From Chitinophagaceae bacterium (GTDB lineage: Bacteria; Bacteroidota; Bacteroidia; Chitinophagales; Chitinophagaceae), in the NCBI GenBank assembly GCA_016721385.1, contig JADKIE010000001.1:986501-1050500 (forward strand): a DNA stretch of 64,000 nucleotides, in the 5' to 3' direction. Numbering within the stretch: the stretch's first letter is position 1; each line of letters begins with the position of its first letter. Positions 1 through 8,884 of the stretch are shown piece after piece. A model generated the notes under the pieces. It was not told where the DNA came from and did no database searches. It saw only the letters and a list, made by a program, of their open reading frames with translations. A program made the position numbers and the translations under genes.

Positions 1-169
1 AAGTACCATTGCCAATAACGATACAGTAATCAATAAAACAAAACCTACAACTTTATATCCTATTATTTCCCGAAACGGCAAAGCACACTACACTAACTAT
101 AAGCAATAGCAGCAACCCAAATAAAAACTGTTTTACCTTGCTTAACTTATTAATAAATATTAGTGTCAT
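1..169 (-). CDS. KdpD-like (DUF4118) sensor histidine kinase, N-terminal fragment
   Basis: The gene runs off the left edge; only its first ~55 residues are here. From the ATG at 169 the protein starts with a hydrophobic stretch (KQFLFGLLLLLIVSVVCFAV). One base too many in the GGG run at about 69-71 then shifts the frame. In the other frame it continues IIGYKVVGFVLLITVSLLAM. That two-helix pattern matches the DUF4118 membrane domain of KdpD-type kinases in Bacteroidota. The kinase domains lie outside the window, so the function is inferred from the membrane domain alone. A perfect -7 box lies just upstream (186-193). Confidence 0.5.
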
Positions 170-185
170 TTGTACTTTTAAAACA

Positions 186-193
186 CAAAGGTA
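186..193 (-). promoter_or_regulatory. Bacteroidota -7 promoter box (TACCTTTG)
   Basis: On the minus strand the sequence TACCTTTG matches the TAnnTTTG consensus exactly, 17 bases before the start codon of the KdpD-like gene. I see no clear -33 TTG at the usual spacing. The remaining bases 194-307 hold no gene; a weaker TATCTTTA (285-292, plus) may serve the DUF502 gene. Confidence 0.4.
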
Positions 194-307
194 GTATGCA
201 TAATGTAAGTGTTATATAAAATGAAAGCTGTTTTATATAAAGATTTTATAAAGATTTAGCAATTTTTGCCCTAATTAAATAAAGTATCTTTACAAAAAAA
301 ATAATAG

Positions 308-928
308 ATGAAAAAGCAGTTTAACTACCGAAAGCTTTTACAATATTTTTTACAAGGGCTACTTATACTTGCCCCAATTACTATTACAGCTTATGCTATT
401 TTTTGGTTAATAACATCTGTAGATAGTTTATTACCCATATTTACCTATAAAGATTTACAGGGAAATGTACGGGTGCAAAACTATGGTATTGGTTTTTTAA
501 TCATAATTGCGGCATTAGTACTTATTGGCTTTTTTAGTTCGTTTTTTATTACCGGCCGTGTGGTAAGTTTTGTTGATAAAATTTTAGAAAAAACTCCCGG
601 CATAAAATATATCTACTCCACCACCAGAGATTTTTTTGAAGCCTTTGCCGGCGAAAAAAAGAAGTTTACCAAACATGTTTTGGCCAATGTGGATGATAAT
701 AATGTATGGCGTTTTGGTTTTGTTACCAAAGAAGATATGGTAGATTTTGGCTTAAAGGATTATGTAACCGTTTACATACCCATGGCTTATTCGGTTGCAG
801 GCAATGTATATGTTATACCAAAAGAACGGGTAAAGCCAATAACCAATATCAGCGCTGCCCAAACAATGAAGTTTGCTGTAAGTGGCGGCGTTACAGATGT
901 TGATGAAGATGAAAGTAAAACTAAATAG
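308..928 (+). CDS. DUF502 family membrane protein
   Basis: This 206-residue protein has two membrane segments: about residues 14-36 (FLQGLLILAPITITAYAIFW) and 60-84. A conserved soluble part follows, containing TPGIKYIYSTTRDFFEAF, as in the DUF502 family. The family's biochemical role is unknown; it is an inner-membrane protein widespread in bacteria. The start at 308 follows a likely TATCTTTA promoter box by 15 bases. The gene appears monocistronic or loosely linked to the TPR gene 38 bases downstream. The family call is secure by motif; no function is claimed. Confidence 0.85.
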   Translation: MKKQFNYRKLLQYFLQGLLILAPITITAYAIFWLITSVDSLLPIFTYKDLQGNVRVQNYGIGFLIIIAALVLIGFFSSFFITGRVVSFVDKILEKTPGIKYIYSTTRDFFEAFAGEKKKFTKHVLANVDDNNVWRFGFVTKEDMVDFGLKDYVTVYIPMAYSVAGNVYVIPKERVKPITNISAAQTMKFAVSGGVTDVDEDESKTK

Positions 929-966
929 TTTGTTTTTTCAAAGCATTCATTCCAAAATATATTTAA

Positions 967-1767
967 ATGAAGTTTAAATTTGGTTTAGCAGTTTTTTATT
1001 TACTCCTTTTAAATAGTGTGGGCTATGCTCAAAAAGATAGCAGTGCTCAACAACACATATCCGATTCTATTTATAACCGAATAGCCCGTAGCGGTGCACA
1101 TAGCTATTTTAGCCACAGGTGGCAGAATTATTATGATAGCTTACTGAAAATTGAACCTGATAATGCACAATACTGGCAGCTAAAAGCTATGCCTTATTTT
1201 AAACACAGGCAATACGAAGTAGGTATGCAATTTTTAGATAAAGCCGTAGCAATTGACCCTAAAGAATGGCTGCAATACAGAGGATTTATTTATTGCATTT
1301 TTGCCAAAAATTATACTGCTGCCATTACCGATTATAGTTTGTTTAAAAAACAATATGGTGTACAGGTAAGAATGGAACATAGCACTAATTTTTACCTTGG
1401 CCTCAGCTATTTAATGCTTAATAAATTAGATAGCGCAAAATATTTTTTTGAAGAAGATATTACCAATAGCAAAGAAAGCTCCATTCATTTTATGAACTGG
1501 TTTTACCTTGGCATTATACAATACGAAAAAGAGCACTACGAAAAAGCAATAGAGTATTTTGATAAAACATTAAAGGAATATAGTACTTTTTCGGACGCTC
1601 AATATTACAAAGCAAAATGCCTGCGTTATTTGCATAAAGACAAAGAGGCCAAAGAATTACTCCTTTTATCCAGAGAAAATTTTATGAAAGGTTATACATT
1701 TACAGAAGATAATGTGGTTTACGAACTTTATCCGTATCAAATTTCTAAATGGTATTTTTTATTGTAA
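967..1767 (+). CDS. TPR-repeat protein with signal peptide
   Basis: The 266-residue product begins with a signal peptide (KFGLAVFYLLLLNSVGYAQ), so it is probably periplasmic or surface-associated. The rest is helical repeats of TPR type, for example YEVGMQFLDKAVAIDP at about 83-98 and EKEHYEKAIEYFDKTLKEYS near 194-213. TPRs mediate protein-protein contacts; no enzymatic motif is visible. The next gene starts 11 bases downstream, so the two may be co-transcribed. Confidence 0.75.
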   Translation: MKFKFGLAVFYLLLLNSVGYAQKDSSAQQHISDSIYNRIARSGAHSYFSHRWQNYYDSLLKIEPDNAQYWQLKAMPYFKHRQYEVGMQFLDKAVAIDPKEWLQYRGFIYCIFAKNYTAAITDYSLFKKQYGVQVRMEHSTNFYLGLSYLMLNKLDSAKYFFEEDITNSKESSIHFMNWFYLGIIQYEKEHYEKAIEYFDKTLKEYSTFSDAQYYKAKCLRYLHKDKEAKELLLLSRENFMKGYTFTEDNVVYELYPYQISKWYFLL

Positions 1768-1777
1768 ATCTATACAC

Positions 1778-2755
1778 ATGAAAAGGTTTTTCGTTCCCCT
1801 ATTTTTTGTTTTTCTGTTTCTTATTGCTCATTTCCCCTCATACTGCTGGGGTTTTTATGCACACAAAAAAATAAACAACTATGCTGTTTTTTTACTGCCG
1901 CCAGAAATGATGGTTTTATACAAGGCCAATATTGATTTTTTAACCGAGCATGCGGTTGATCCGGATAAAAGAAGATACGCCATTGCCGAAGAAGGCCCAA
2001 GGCATTATATTGATATTGATCATTACGGCGTATACCCATACACAAATATTCCCCGTAAATGGAGTGATGCAGTTGCAAAATTTGGCGAAGATTCGTTAAT
2101 ACAATATGGCATTGTGCCGTGGCATGTGCAAACCATGCTTGGCAGATTAACCGTTGCATTTAAAGAAAAAAATTTTAGTAAAATAATGAAGAACAGTGCA
2201 GAGATTGGCCATTACATTGCCGATGCACATGTTCCGCTTCATGCCAACAGTAATCATAACGGGCAATTTACTAATCAAAAAGGTATACATGGCTTTTGGG
2301 AAAGTCGTGTACCCGAATTACTTGCCGAAAAAGAATGGGATTTTTTTATTGGCAAAGCCGATTACATAAAAAACCCGGGAGAGTTTATTTGGGCAAGGGT
2401 TTTAGAAAGTGCTAAAGCATCCGACTCTGTCTTGCTTTTTGAAAAACAACTAACACTGCAATTTGCTGCCGATAAAAAATATTCGTTTGAAGAAAGAAAT
2501 GGCGTTGTAATTAAACAATACTCCAGTGCATTTACAAAAGCCTTTAATAAAAAATTAGATGGCATGATTGAACGAAGAATGCGACAATCAATAAAAGCCA
2601 TTGCTTCGTTTTGGTACACCGCCTGGGTAAATGCCGGGCAACCCAATTTAAAAGATTTAACAACGGGCAAGTTAAGCGAAGCAGATGCCAAAGAATTTGA
2701 AGAATTAAACAGCAAATGGGCATCCGGCGGCAAAATGATTGGAAGAGAAGAATAA
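1778..2755 (+). CDS. Zinc-dependent phospholipase C / S1-P1 nuclease-like secreted protein
   Basis: I place the start at the ATG at 1778 because it gives a proper signal peptide (MKRFFVPLFFVFLFLIAHF, ending ..SYC) followed by WGFYAHKKIN. In the Zn-PLC/S1-P1 fold the mature N-terminal Trp and the nearby His bind zinc. Further ligand-like motifs are HYIDIDHYG (about residue 86), PWHVQTM and GHYIADAHVPLHANSNH (about 142-158). An upstream in-frame start at 1712 would bury the signal peptide and overlap the TPR gene. The 325-residue length suits the family. Whether the substrate is a phospholipid or a nucleic acid cannot be read from the sequence. Confidence 0.7.
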   Translation: MKRFFVPLFFVFLFLIAHFPSYCWGFYAHKKINNYAVFLLPPEMMVLYKANIDFLTEHAVDPDKRRYAIAEEGPRHYIDIDHYGVYPYTNIPRKWSDAVAKFGEDSLIQYGIVPWHVQTMLGRLTVAFKEKNFSKIMKNSAEIGHYIADAHVPLHANSNHNGQFTNQKGIHGFWESRVPELLAEKEWDFFIGKADYIKNPGEFIWARVLESAKASDSVLLFEKQLTLQFAADKKYSFEERNGVVIKQYSSAFTKAFNKKLDGMIERRMRQSIKAIASFWYTAWVNAGQPNLKDLTTGKLSEADAKEFEELNSKWASGGKMIGREE

Positions 2756-2791
2756 ATTGTAAGTTTTTATCAGCATCCATATCTAATTAAG

Positions 2792-2799
2792 TATTTTTG
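2792..2799 (+). promoter_or_regulatory. -7 promoter box (TATTTTTG) upstream of serC
   Basis: TATTTTTG matches TAnnTTTG exactly and lies 38 bases before the GTG start proposed for serC. No convincing -33 element is seen at the usual spacing. Confidence 0.45.
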
Positions 2800-2837
2800 C
2801 CAACGAACTAGTTTTTTCATTGATTAATACGTTAGAA

Positions 2838-3905
2838 GTGATTCATAATTTTAATGCAGGCCCATCTATTTTACCAAAAACAGTTTTTGAGCAAGCATCT
2901 CAGTCTGTTTTAAATTATAATAATACAGGTTTATCTATTTTAGAAATTGGACACCGTACCAATACCTTTCAGCCTATAATGGATGAGGCAAGAGCTTTGC
3001 TAAAAGAATTGATGAAGTTGGATGATGACCATGAAGTGCTTTTTTTACATGGCGGAGCTTCTACCCAATTTATGCAGGTGCCAATGAATTTGCTTAACGA
3101 AAAAGAAACAGCAGCATTTAGTGATACGGGAGTATGGAGCAGTAAAGCCATTAAAGAAGCCAAACTTTTTGGCAATGTGGAAGTTGTATGCTCATCTAAA
3201 GAAAGCAATTATAATTATATTCCTAAAGATTTTGCAGTACCTAATGATGCAAAATATTTTCACATAACTACCAACAATACCATTTATGGTACGCAATGGC
3301 AAAAAATACCGCATACAAGCAACTCTATGGTGGCAGATATGAGCAGCGATATATTAAGTAGAGAACTTGAGTTTAATAAGTTTGATTTAATTTACGCTGG
3401 TGCACAAAAAAATATTGGCGCAGCAGGTGTAAATGTTGTTGTAGTAAACAAAAATTGTTTAGGAAAAGTAAAACGTAGCATTCCAACCATAATGGATTAT
3501 CGAAATCACATTAAAGAAGGCAGTATGTTAAATACGCCGCCGGTATTTGCTATTTATGTTTGTATGCTTACGTTACGTTGGTTAAAAGAGCAAGGTGGTG
3601 TTGCAGCAATTGAAAAAATTAACAACGAAAAGGCAGTTTTACTTTATAACGAAATAGATGCTAATGCATTATTTACAGGTACAGTTGCTAAGGAAGACAG
3701 AAGTAAAATGAATGTTTGTTTCGTAATGGATAATGCAACTATTGAAGAAGCTTTTTTAACCTTTGCAAAAGAAAATAATATAATTGGTATTAAAGGCCAC
3801 AGAATGGTTGGTGGCTTTAGAGCGTCGTTGTATAATGCATTGCCTATGGAGAGTGTTAAATATTTGGTAGAATTAATGAAAGCATTTGCGTTAAAATACG
3901 CTTAA
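2838..3905 (+). CDS. serC: Phosphoserine aminotransferase
   Basis: SerC converts 3-phosphohydroxypyruvate and glutamate to phosphoserine (serine synthesis; also pyridoxal phosphate synthesis). The protein opens HNFNAGPSILPKTVFEQASQ, the family's hallmark N-terminus. It contains LHGGASTQFMQVPMN (phosphate/PLP binding, about residue 70) and AGAQKNIGAAGV, whose Lys forms the Schiff base (about residue 190). It ends GIKGHRMVGGFRASLYNA, typical of the family. The frame opens at a TTG at 2820. I prefer the GTG at 2838 because the protein then begins M-I-H-N-F, as homologues do. About 355 residues, full length. Confidence 0.93.
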   Translation: MIHNFNAGPSILPKTVFEQASQSVLNYNNTGLSILEIGHRTNTFQPIMDEARALLKELMKLDDDHEVLFLHGGASTQFMQVPMNLLNEKETAAFSDTGVWSSKAIKEAKLFGNVEVVCSSKESNYNYIPKDFAVPNDAKYFHITTNNTIYGTQWQKIPHTSNSMVADMSSDILSRELEFNKFDLIYAGAQKNIGAAGVNVVVVNKNCLGKVKRSIPTIMDYRNHIKEGSMLNTPPVFAIYVCMLTLRWLKEQGGVAAIEKINNEKAVLLYNEIDANALFTGTVAKEDRSKMNVCFVMDNATIEEAFLTFAKENNIIGIKGHRMVGGFRASLYNALPMESVKYLVELMKAFALKYA

Positions 3906-3917
3906 CAACATTTATAG

Positions 3918-3925
3918 TACATTTG
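3918..3925 (+). promoter_or_regulatory. -7 promoter box (TACATTTG) upstream of the DUF1015 gene
   Basis: A perfect TAnnTTTG box in the 42-base gap after serC, 22 bases before the next start codon. The DUF1015 gene may therefore have its own promoter in addition to read-through from serC. Confidence 0.4.
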
Positions 3926-3947
3926 CACCCTTAAAAAAATTGAACAG

Positions 3948-5179
3948 ATGAGTATTATAAAACCCTTTAGTGCCTTACGTCCGGAAGCCCAGTTAGCAAA
4001 ACAAGTAGCATCTAAGCCATATGATGTTTTAAATAGTGCAGAGGCAAAAATTGAGGCTCAGGGAAATCCTATTTCTTTTTTGCATATTACCAAAAGCGAA
4101 ATTGATTTAGCTGATGATATTGACATCCACTCACAAGAAGTATACGATAGAGCAAAAGAAAATTTAGACGCATTTATAAGCCGCAATATTTTATTTAAAG
4201 AAAATAAACCTTGCTATTACATTTATCAATTCATAATGAATGGCCGTAGCCAAACAGGTTTGGTTGCAGCAAGTAGTGTTGCCGATTATGAAACTGGTCT
4301 TATAAAAAAACATGAGTTTACACGGCCGGAAAAAGAGAAAGACAGAATTGAGCACATGAAAACTATTGGTGCACAAACCGGCAATGTTTTTTAGCTTACA
4401 AAAATATTGATGCAATTGATACCGTAATTAATAATTGGAAAGAAAATAAAAGTCCTGTTTATGATTTTGTGGCCGATGATGAAATTCAACATACCATTTG
4501 GATTGTAAATGATGAGGCTACTATTGATAAAATCACTCAACTTTTTGCAGAACAAGTTCCCTGCACTTATATTGCCGATGGCCATCACCGAGCAGCAAGT
4601 GCGGCGAAGGTAAAATTAGCAATGGGTTCTCATGCTACAGAAAGTGCTAATTATTTTTTAACCACACTTTTCCCAAGTAATCAACTACAAATTATGGATT
4701 ACAACAGGGTTGTTAAAGATTTAAATGGTTTAAGTAAAAATGATTTTATAGAAAAAATAAAAAATATTTTTTCTGTAGAAAAAGTAAATGCCGCATTCTC
4801 GCCGGCACAGTTACATGAGTTTGGCATGTATTTAAATAAACAATGGTATAAATTGGCATCTAACCCAAATACATTTGGTACAGACCCAATTGGTGTTTTA
4901 GACATTTCTATTTTATCAAATAATATTTTAGAGCCAATACTTGGTATTGCCGATCAACGTACAGATACCAGAATAGATTTTGTAGGCGGTATCCGTGGCC
5001 TTGGCGAACTTGAAAAGAGAGTGGAAAGTGGCGAAATGGCTGTTGCTTTTAGCCTGCATCCGGTAAGCTTAACACAACTTTTTGATATTGCCGATAGCGG
5101 AAATGTAATGCCGCCAAAAAGTACATGGTTTGAGCCCAAGTTAAGAGATGGATTATTAACACATCTTATATCAGAATAA
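3948..5179 (+). CDS. DUF1015 family protein, frameshifted
   Basis: The protein opens IIKPFSALRPEAQLAKQVAS, the DUF1015 N-terminus. After frame correction it continues GNVFLAYKNIDAID, then CTYIADGHHRAASAA (conserved HHR motif), and ends DSGNVMPPKSTWFEPKLRDG. DUF1015 genes very often sit beside serC/serA, as here. The catalytic role is not established, though a link to serine or phosphoserine metabolism is suspected from context. The frame breaks at the T6 run 4387-4392, where one T is missing; adding it restores one reading frame of about 410 residues. The break is most likely a sequencing error. Confidence 0.8.
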
Positions 5180-5204
5180 CCTGTTTCCTTATTATCTTTA
5201 TTAC

Positions 5205-6212
5205 ATGAAGAAGATAATTGTTAGCGTTTTACTTGTTTTTTCTTTTTATAGCACTTTTGCACAAGATGCTAAAGAACTGCATGAAACCGGCAGAACTTTT
5301 ATGATGCAGGGAGATTACCCAAATGCCATTTTAGTATTAAACAGAGCAATTGCATTACAGCCCGACAATATTGAAATTGCGAAGGATTTAGCCCTTAATT
5401 ATTATTTTTCGGGTAATTACACAAAGGCGCAAGAAATAATTAAGCCATTGTTAGACAGAGAAGATGCAGATGACCAATGCTATCAAATAGCCGGAGATAT
5501 TTATTTGGCTCAAGACAATACAAAAGATTGCGAAAAATTATATAAAAAAGGGATTAAAAAATTCCCTAATAGCGGATCGCTTTATAACGAATATGGTAAA
5601 TTGATGTGGGCTCAAAAAAATTACGATGCCATAAAGATGTGGGAAAAGGGCATTGAAGTAAGTCCGAGTTTTTCTAAAAATTATTTTAACGCATGTAAGT
5701 TTTATTACTTTAGTACCGATAAAGTATGGAGTATAATTTATGGCGAAATATTTTTAAATATGGAGCCCATGAGCACTTCATCTCCCGAAATAAAAACCAT
5801 TTTATTAGAAAGTTATAAAAAACTTTTTGCCGATACCGATGTGGCCAAAAATAATAAAGAAAATAATCCCTTTGTTACGGCTTTTTTACAAACTATTTTT
5901 AAGCAGTCAAATGTAGTAACAACCGGTATCAATACAGATAACTTAATTATGCTTCGCTCTCGTTTTATACTGGATTGGTTTAGTGAAAATGCCAATAAAT
6001 TTCCTAATCGCCTGTTTGATTGGCAAAAACAATTGCTGCAAGAGGGTGTTTTTGAAGCATACAATCACTGGATATTTACTGCTGCACAAAATTTACCTGC
6101 TTATCAAACCTGGACAAGTACGCACAATACAGAGTACACAGAATTAACTCGTTTTCAAAAGGGTAGAATTTTTAAAATCCCGGCCGGACAATACTACAAT
6201 GGCAAAAATTAA
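5205..6212 (+). CDS. TPR-repeat protein with signal peptide
   Basis: A 335-residue secreted protein: the signal peptide KKIIVSVLLVFSFYSTFAQ is followed by tandem TPRs such as MQGDYPNAILVLNRAIALQP and YFSGNYTKAQEIIKPLLDRE, then KKGIKKFPNSGSLYNEYGKL. The C-terminal half (from about residue 170) has no motif I recognise. A TATCTTTA promoter-like box lies at 5193-5200, almost against the start codon. Probably a periplasmic scaffold protein; no partner can be named. Confidence 0.75.
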   Translation: MKKIIVSVLLVFSFYSTFAQDAKELHETGRTFMMQGDYPNAILVLNRAIALQPDNIEIAKDLALNYYFSGNYTKAQEIIKPLLDREDADDQCYQIAGDIYLAQDNTKDCEKLYKKGIKKFPNSGSLYNEYGKLMWAQKNYDAIKMWEKGIEVSPSFSKNYFNACKFYYFSTDKVWSIIYGEIFLNMEPMSTSSPEIKTILLESYKKLFADTDVAKNNKENNPFVTAFLQTIFKQSNVVTTGINTDNLIMLRSRFILDWFSENANKFPNRLFDWQKQLLQEGVFEAYNHWIFTAAQNLPAYQTWTSTHNTEYTELTRFQKGRIFKIPAGQYYNGKN

Positions 6213-6224
6213 CAATTATTAATG

Positions 6225-6254
6225 TTGTAACATTGATTATTTTATATACCTTCG
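6225..6254 (+). promoter_or_regulatory. Promoter of the YceI lipoprotein gene
   Basis: A TTG at 6225-6227 is followed by 19 bases and TACCTTCG (6247-6254), one mismatch from TAnnTTTG. The -33/-7 spacing is in the range reported for Bacteroidota housekeeping promoters. The start codon lies 17 bases further on. Confidence 0.45.
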
Positions 6255-6271
6255 CTTTTAAAATATTAAAA

Positions 6272-6937
6272 ATGAAAAAATTAATTTTACCATTAGCGGC
6301 TATAACTTTTTTTGTAGCCTGCAACAATGCGCCAGAAGCCGATAAAGCTCAAACCGGCGAAAAGCAAAATGTAGCTGCTGCTGAAGGAGCAAGTTATGTA
6401 ACAGACTCAACCTCATTTGTAAGCTGGACTGGCACTAAACCTAACGGTGCTCACACAGGTTCTTTTAAATTAAAAGAAGGTAGCCTGTCTGCAAAAGATG
6501 GAGCATTAACAGGAGGAACTGTAGTTATTGATATTAACTCATTAACCAATGCCGATTTAACAGTAGCAGATGAAAAAGCTAAGTTGGAAGGTCATTTAAA
6601 AAGCCCCGATTTTTTTGATGTGGCAAAATTTGCTACCGCAAAATTTGAAATTACTGGTGTGGAGGTTTTTAAATACGATAGCCTAACCATGAAAGATGTA
6701 ATTATGAAAGATGCCACTCACACTATAAAAGGCAACCTAACATTAAAAGACAGTACAAAAAACATCTCTTTCCCTGCTAAAGTAACTGTTGATGGAGATA
6801 AAATAAGTGCAACAGCCGATTTTAATATCGACAGAACGCTTTGGGGTTTAAATTACAAAGGCCCAAATAATCCGCAAGATTGGGTGATTAGCAAAACTGT
6901 TAACTTAAAGCTTAACATAGCTGCAACAAAAAAATAA
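6272..6937 (+). CDS. YceI family lipoprotein
   Basis: Starting at the ATG at 6272, the protein has a lipoprotein signal peptide (KKLILPLAAITFFVAC, lipobox Cys at about 17). It then carries a YceI beta-barrel domain: SFVSWTGTKPNGAHTGSFKL, LTNADLTVADEKAKLEGHLK, SPDFFDVAKFATAKFEITGV and a C-terminal FNIDRTLWGLNYKGPN. YceI proteins bind isoprenoid or other amphiphilic ligands in a lipocalin-like barrel. This one should be anchored in the outer or inner membrane. Upstream in-frame codons from 6233 would hide the lipobox. It is followed by a strong terminator. Confidence 0.88.
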   Translation: MKKLILPLAAITFFVACNNAPEADKAQTGEKQNVAAAEGASYVTDSTSFVSWTGTKPNGAHTGSFKLKEGSLSAKDGALTGGTVVIDINSLTNADLTVADEKAKLEGHLKSPDFFDVAKFATAKFEITGVEVFKYDSLTMKDVIMKDATHTIKGNLTLKDSTKNISFPAKVTVDGDKISATADFNIDRTLWGLNYKGPNNPQDWVISKTVNLKLNIAATKK

Positions 6938-6957
6938 GTACAAAATTTATATTGAAA

Positions 6958-6989
6958 AGCCATCTCATACAATTGAGATGGCTTTTTTT
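6958..6989 (+). terminator. Rho-independent terminator after the YceI gene
   Basis: A perfect 10-base-pair stem (AGCCATCTCA / TGAGATGGCT) with a 6-base loop is followed by a run of seven T. It lies 20 bases after the stop codon of the YceI gene. Confidence 0.9.
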
Positions 6990-7046
6990 ATTATCTTAGT
7001 TTCCGGCAATGTATTATATTGTACTATCAACGATTCAAATTTGCTT

Positions 7047-8826
7047 ATGAATTACAATTATCGCTTATTCGATTTTTTAACCTATCAGTTAAATAATTTT
7101 CCCAAGCAAGATATGTTTGCTGCAAAAGAAAATGGCAGTTGGCGTACTTATAGTACCCAAGAAGTTACCGAAACCGTTGATAAACTGAGTATTGGCCTAT
7201 TAGCATTGGGTATTGGTGGCGGAAATAATATGCCTGTTGAGCAACAAGATAAAATTGCATTAATTAGTAAAAACAGGCCGGAATGGCTTATGCTAGATTT
7301 TGCCTGTCAGCAAATTGGTGTATGCTTATGCCCAATATATCCTACCACTAACATTAACGAATTAGAATTTATTTTTAATGACGCCGAAGTAAAATATGCT
7401 TTTGTAAGCGGTGATGAAATATTGTCTAAAACCAATAGTATAAAAAATAAGGTATCCAGCTTAAAAAATATTTACTGCTTTGATAAATTGGATAGTGCTG
7501 AGTATTGGGAAAATTTATTGCATGAACCCTCTTCCGAAGAAAAAAACAGGCTTGAAAAAATAAAGAAAGAAATTGTAACTCAAAATTGTGCAACAATAAT
7601 TTATACATCGGGCACAACAGGCACACCAAAAGGCGTAATGCTTAGCCACAGCAATATTGTAAGTAATGTTATTAATGCAGTAAAGAGTTTTCCGTTCGAA
7701 AAAAATACAACAAAAAAAGCATTGAGCTTTTTACCACTCAATCACATTTTTGAAAGAATGGTAAGCTACATTTACATTGTAAGCGGTAATGGTATTTATT
7801 ATGCCGAAAGTTTAGAAACCATTGCCGATAATTTAAAAGAGGTAAAACCATCTTTATTTACAACTGTACCCAGACTTTTAGAAAAAGTGTATGAAAAAAT
7901 TGTGGCTAAAGGTTCGGAATTAACCGGTATTAAAGAAAACTATTTGATTGGAGTTTAGAATTAGGTAACGAGTATGACACGAAAGGAAAAAGTTTTGGTA
8001 CAAAATAAAACTGGCAATTGCCAATAAAATTATTTTTACCAAATGGAGAGAAGGTTTGGGTGGAAATATAGAGTTGATTATTACAGGTGGAGCCGCATGT
8101 CAGGTAAGATTATTAAGAGTTTTTAATGCTGCTAAAATTCCTATTTACGAAGGATATGGCCCTACAGAAAACTCACCTGTAATTACAGTAAACCAAAAAA
8201 ATAATATTAAAATCGGAACAGTTGGACCCTGTATTGAAGGGCAAGAAATAAAATTAGAAGCCGATGGCGAAATTTGTGTAAAAGGTCCAAGTGTAATGTT
8301 AGGCTACTATAAACGACCTGATTTAACCGCCGAAACCATTATTGACGGATGGTTACATACCGGCGATATTGGCGTTTTTGAAGAAGATAAATATTTAAAA
8401 ATAACCGATCGTAAAAAAGAACTTTTTAAAACAAGTGGTGGTAAATATGTTGCCCCCTCGCCTATAGAAAATAAAATGAAAGAAAGCCCGTTTGTGGAGC
8501 AAATGATGATTATTGGTGCAGAGCAAAAATTTGTAGCGGCATTAATTGTTCCCTCTTTCCCAAGTTTGCAAGAGTGGATGCGGCATAAAGATATTCCGTT
8601 TACGACCAATGAAGATGCAGTACATAACCCGAAGGTATTAGACCTTTACAGAGAATTGATAGACTCATTCAATAAATTTTTTAATCATGTAGAGCAGGTT
8701 AAAAAATTTGAATTACTACCCAACGAATGGACGGTTGATACCGGCGAACTTACACCAACGCTTAAGCTTAAACGTAAAGTGATAATGGAGAAATACAAAA
8801 GTGCGATTGAAAGGATTTATAATTAA
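7047..8826 (+). CDS. Long-chain fatty-acid CoA ligase (AMP-forming), two frameshifts
   Basis: The enzyme activates fatty acids as acyl-AMP and then acyl-CoA. The AMP-binding motif TIIYTSGTTGTPKGVMLSHS is at about residue 190. Later come YEGYGPTENSPVI, GDGEICVKGP-type sequence, HTGDIGVFEEDKYLKITDRK and KTSGGKYVAP. The start at 7047 gives NYNYRLFDFLTYQL, a normal family N-terminus. The frame is lost twice: one A is missing at 7936-7939 and one T at 7993-7996. With both restored the protein reads through SLELGNEYDTKGKSFWYK at about 590 residues. Both breaks are in homopolymers and are probably sequencing errors. The closest relatives by motif are FAA1-type ligases. Confidence 0.87.
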
Positions 8827-8884
8827 CCATTATTTGATTCATTACATATTTTTTATTTAATTGTGGACTGTTAAAAATATTCAT

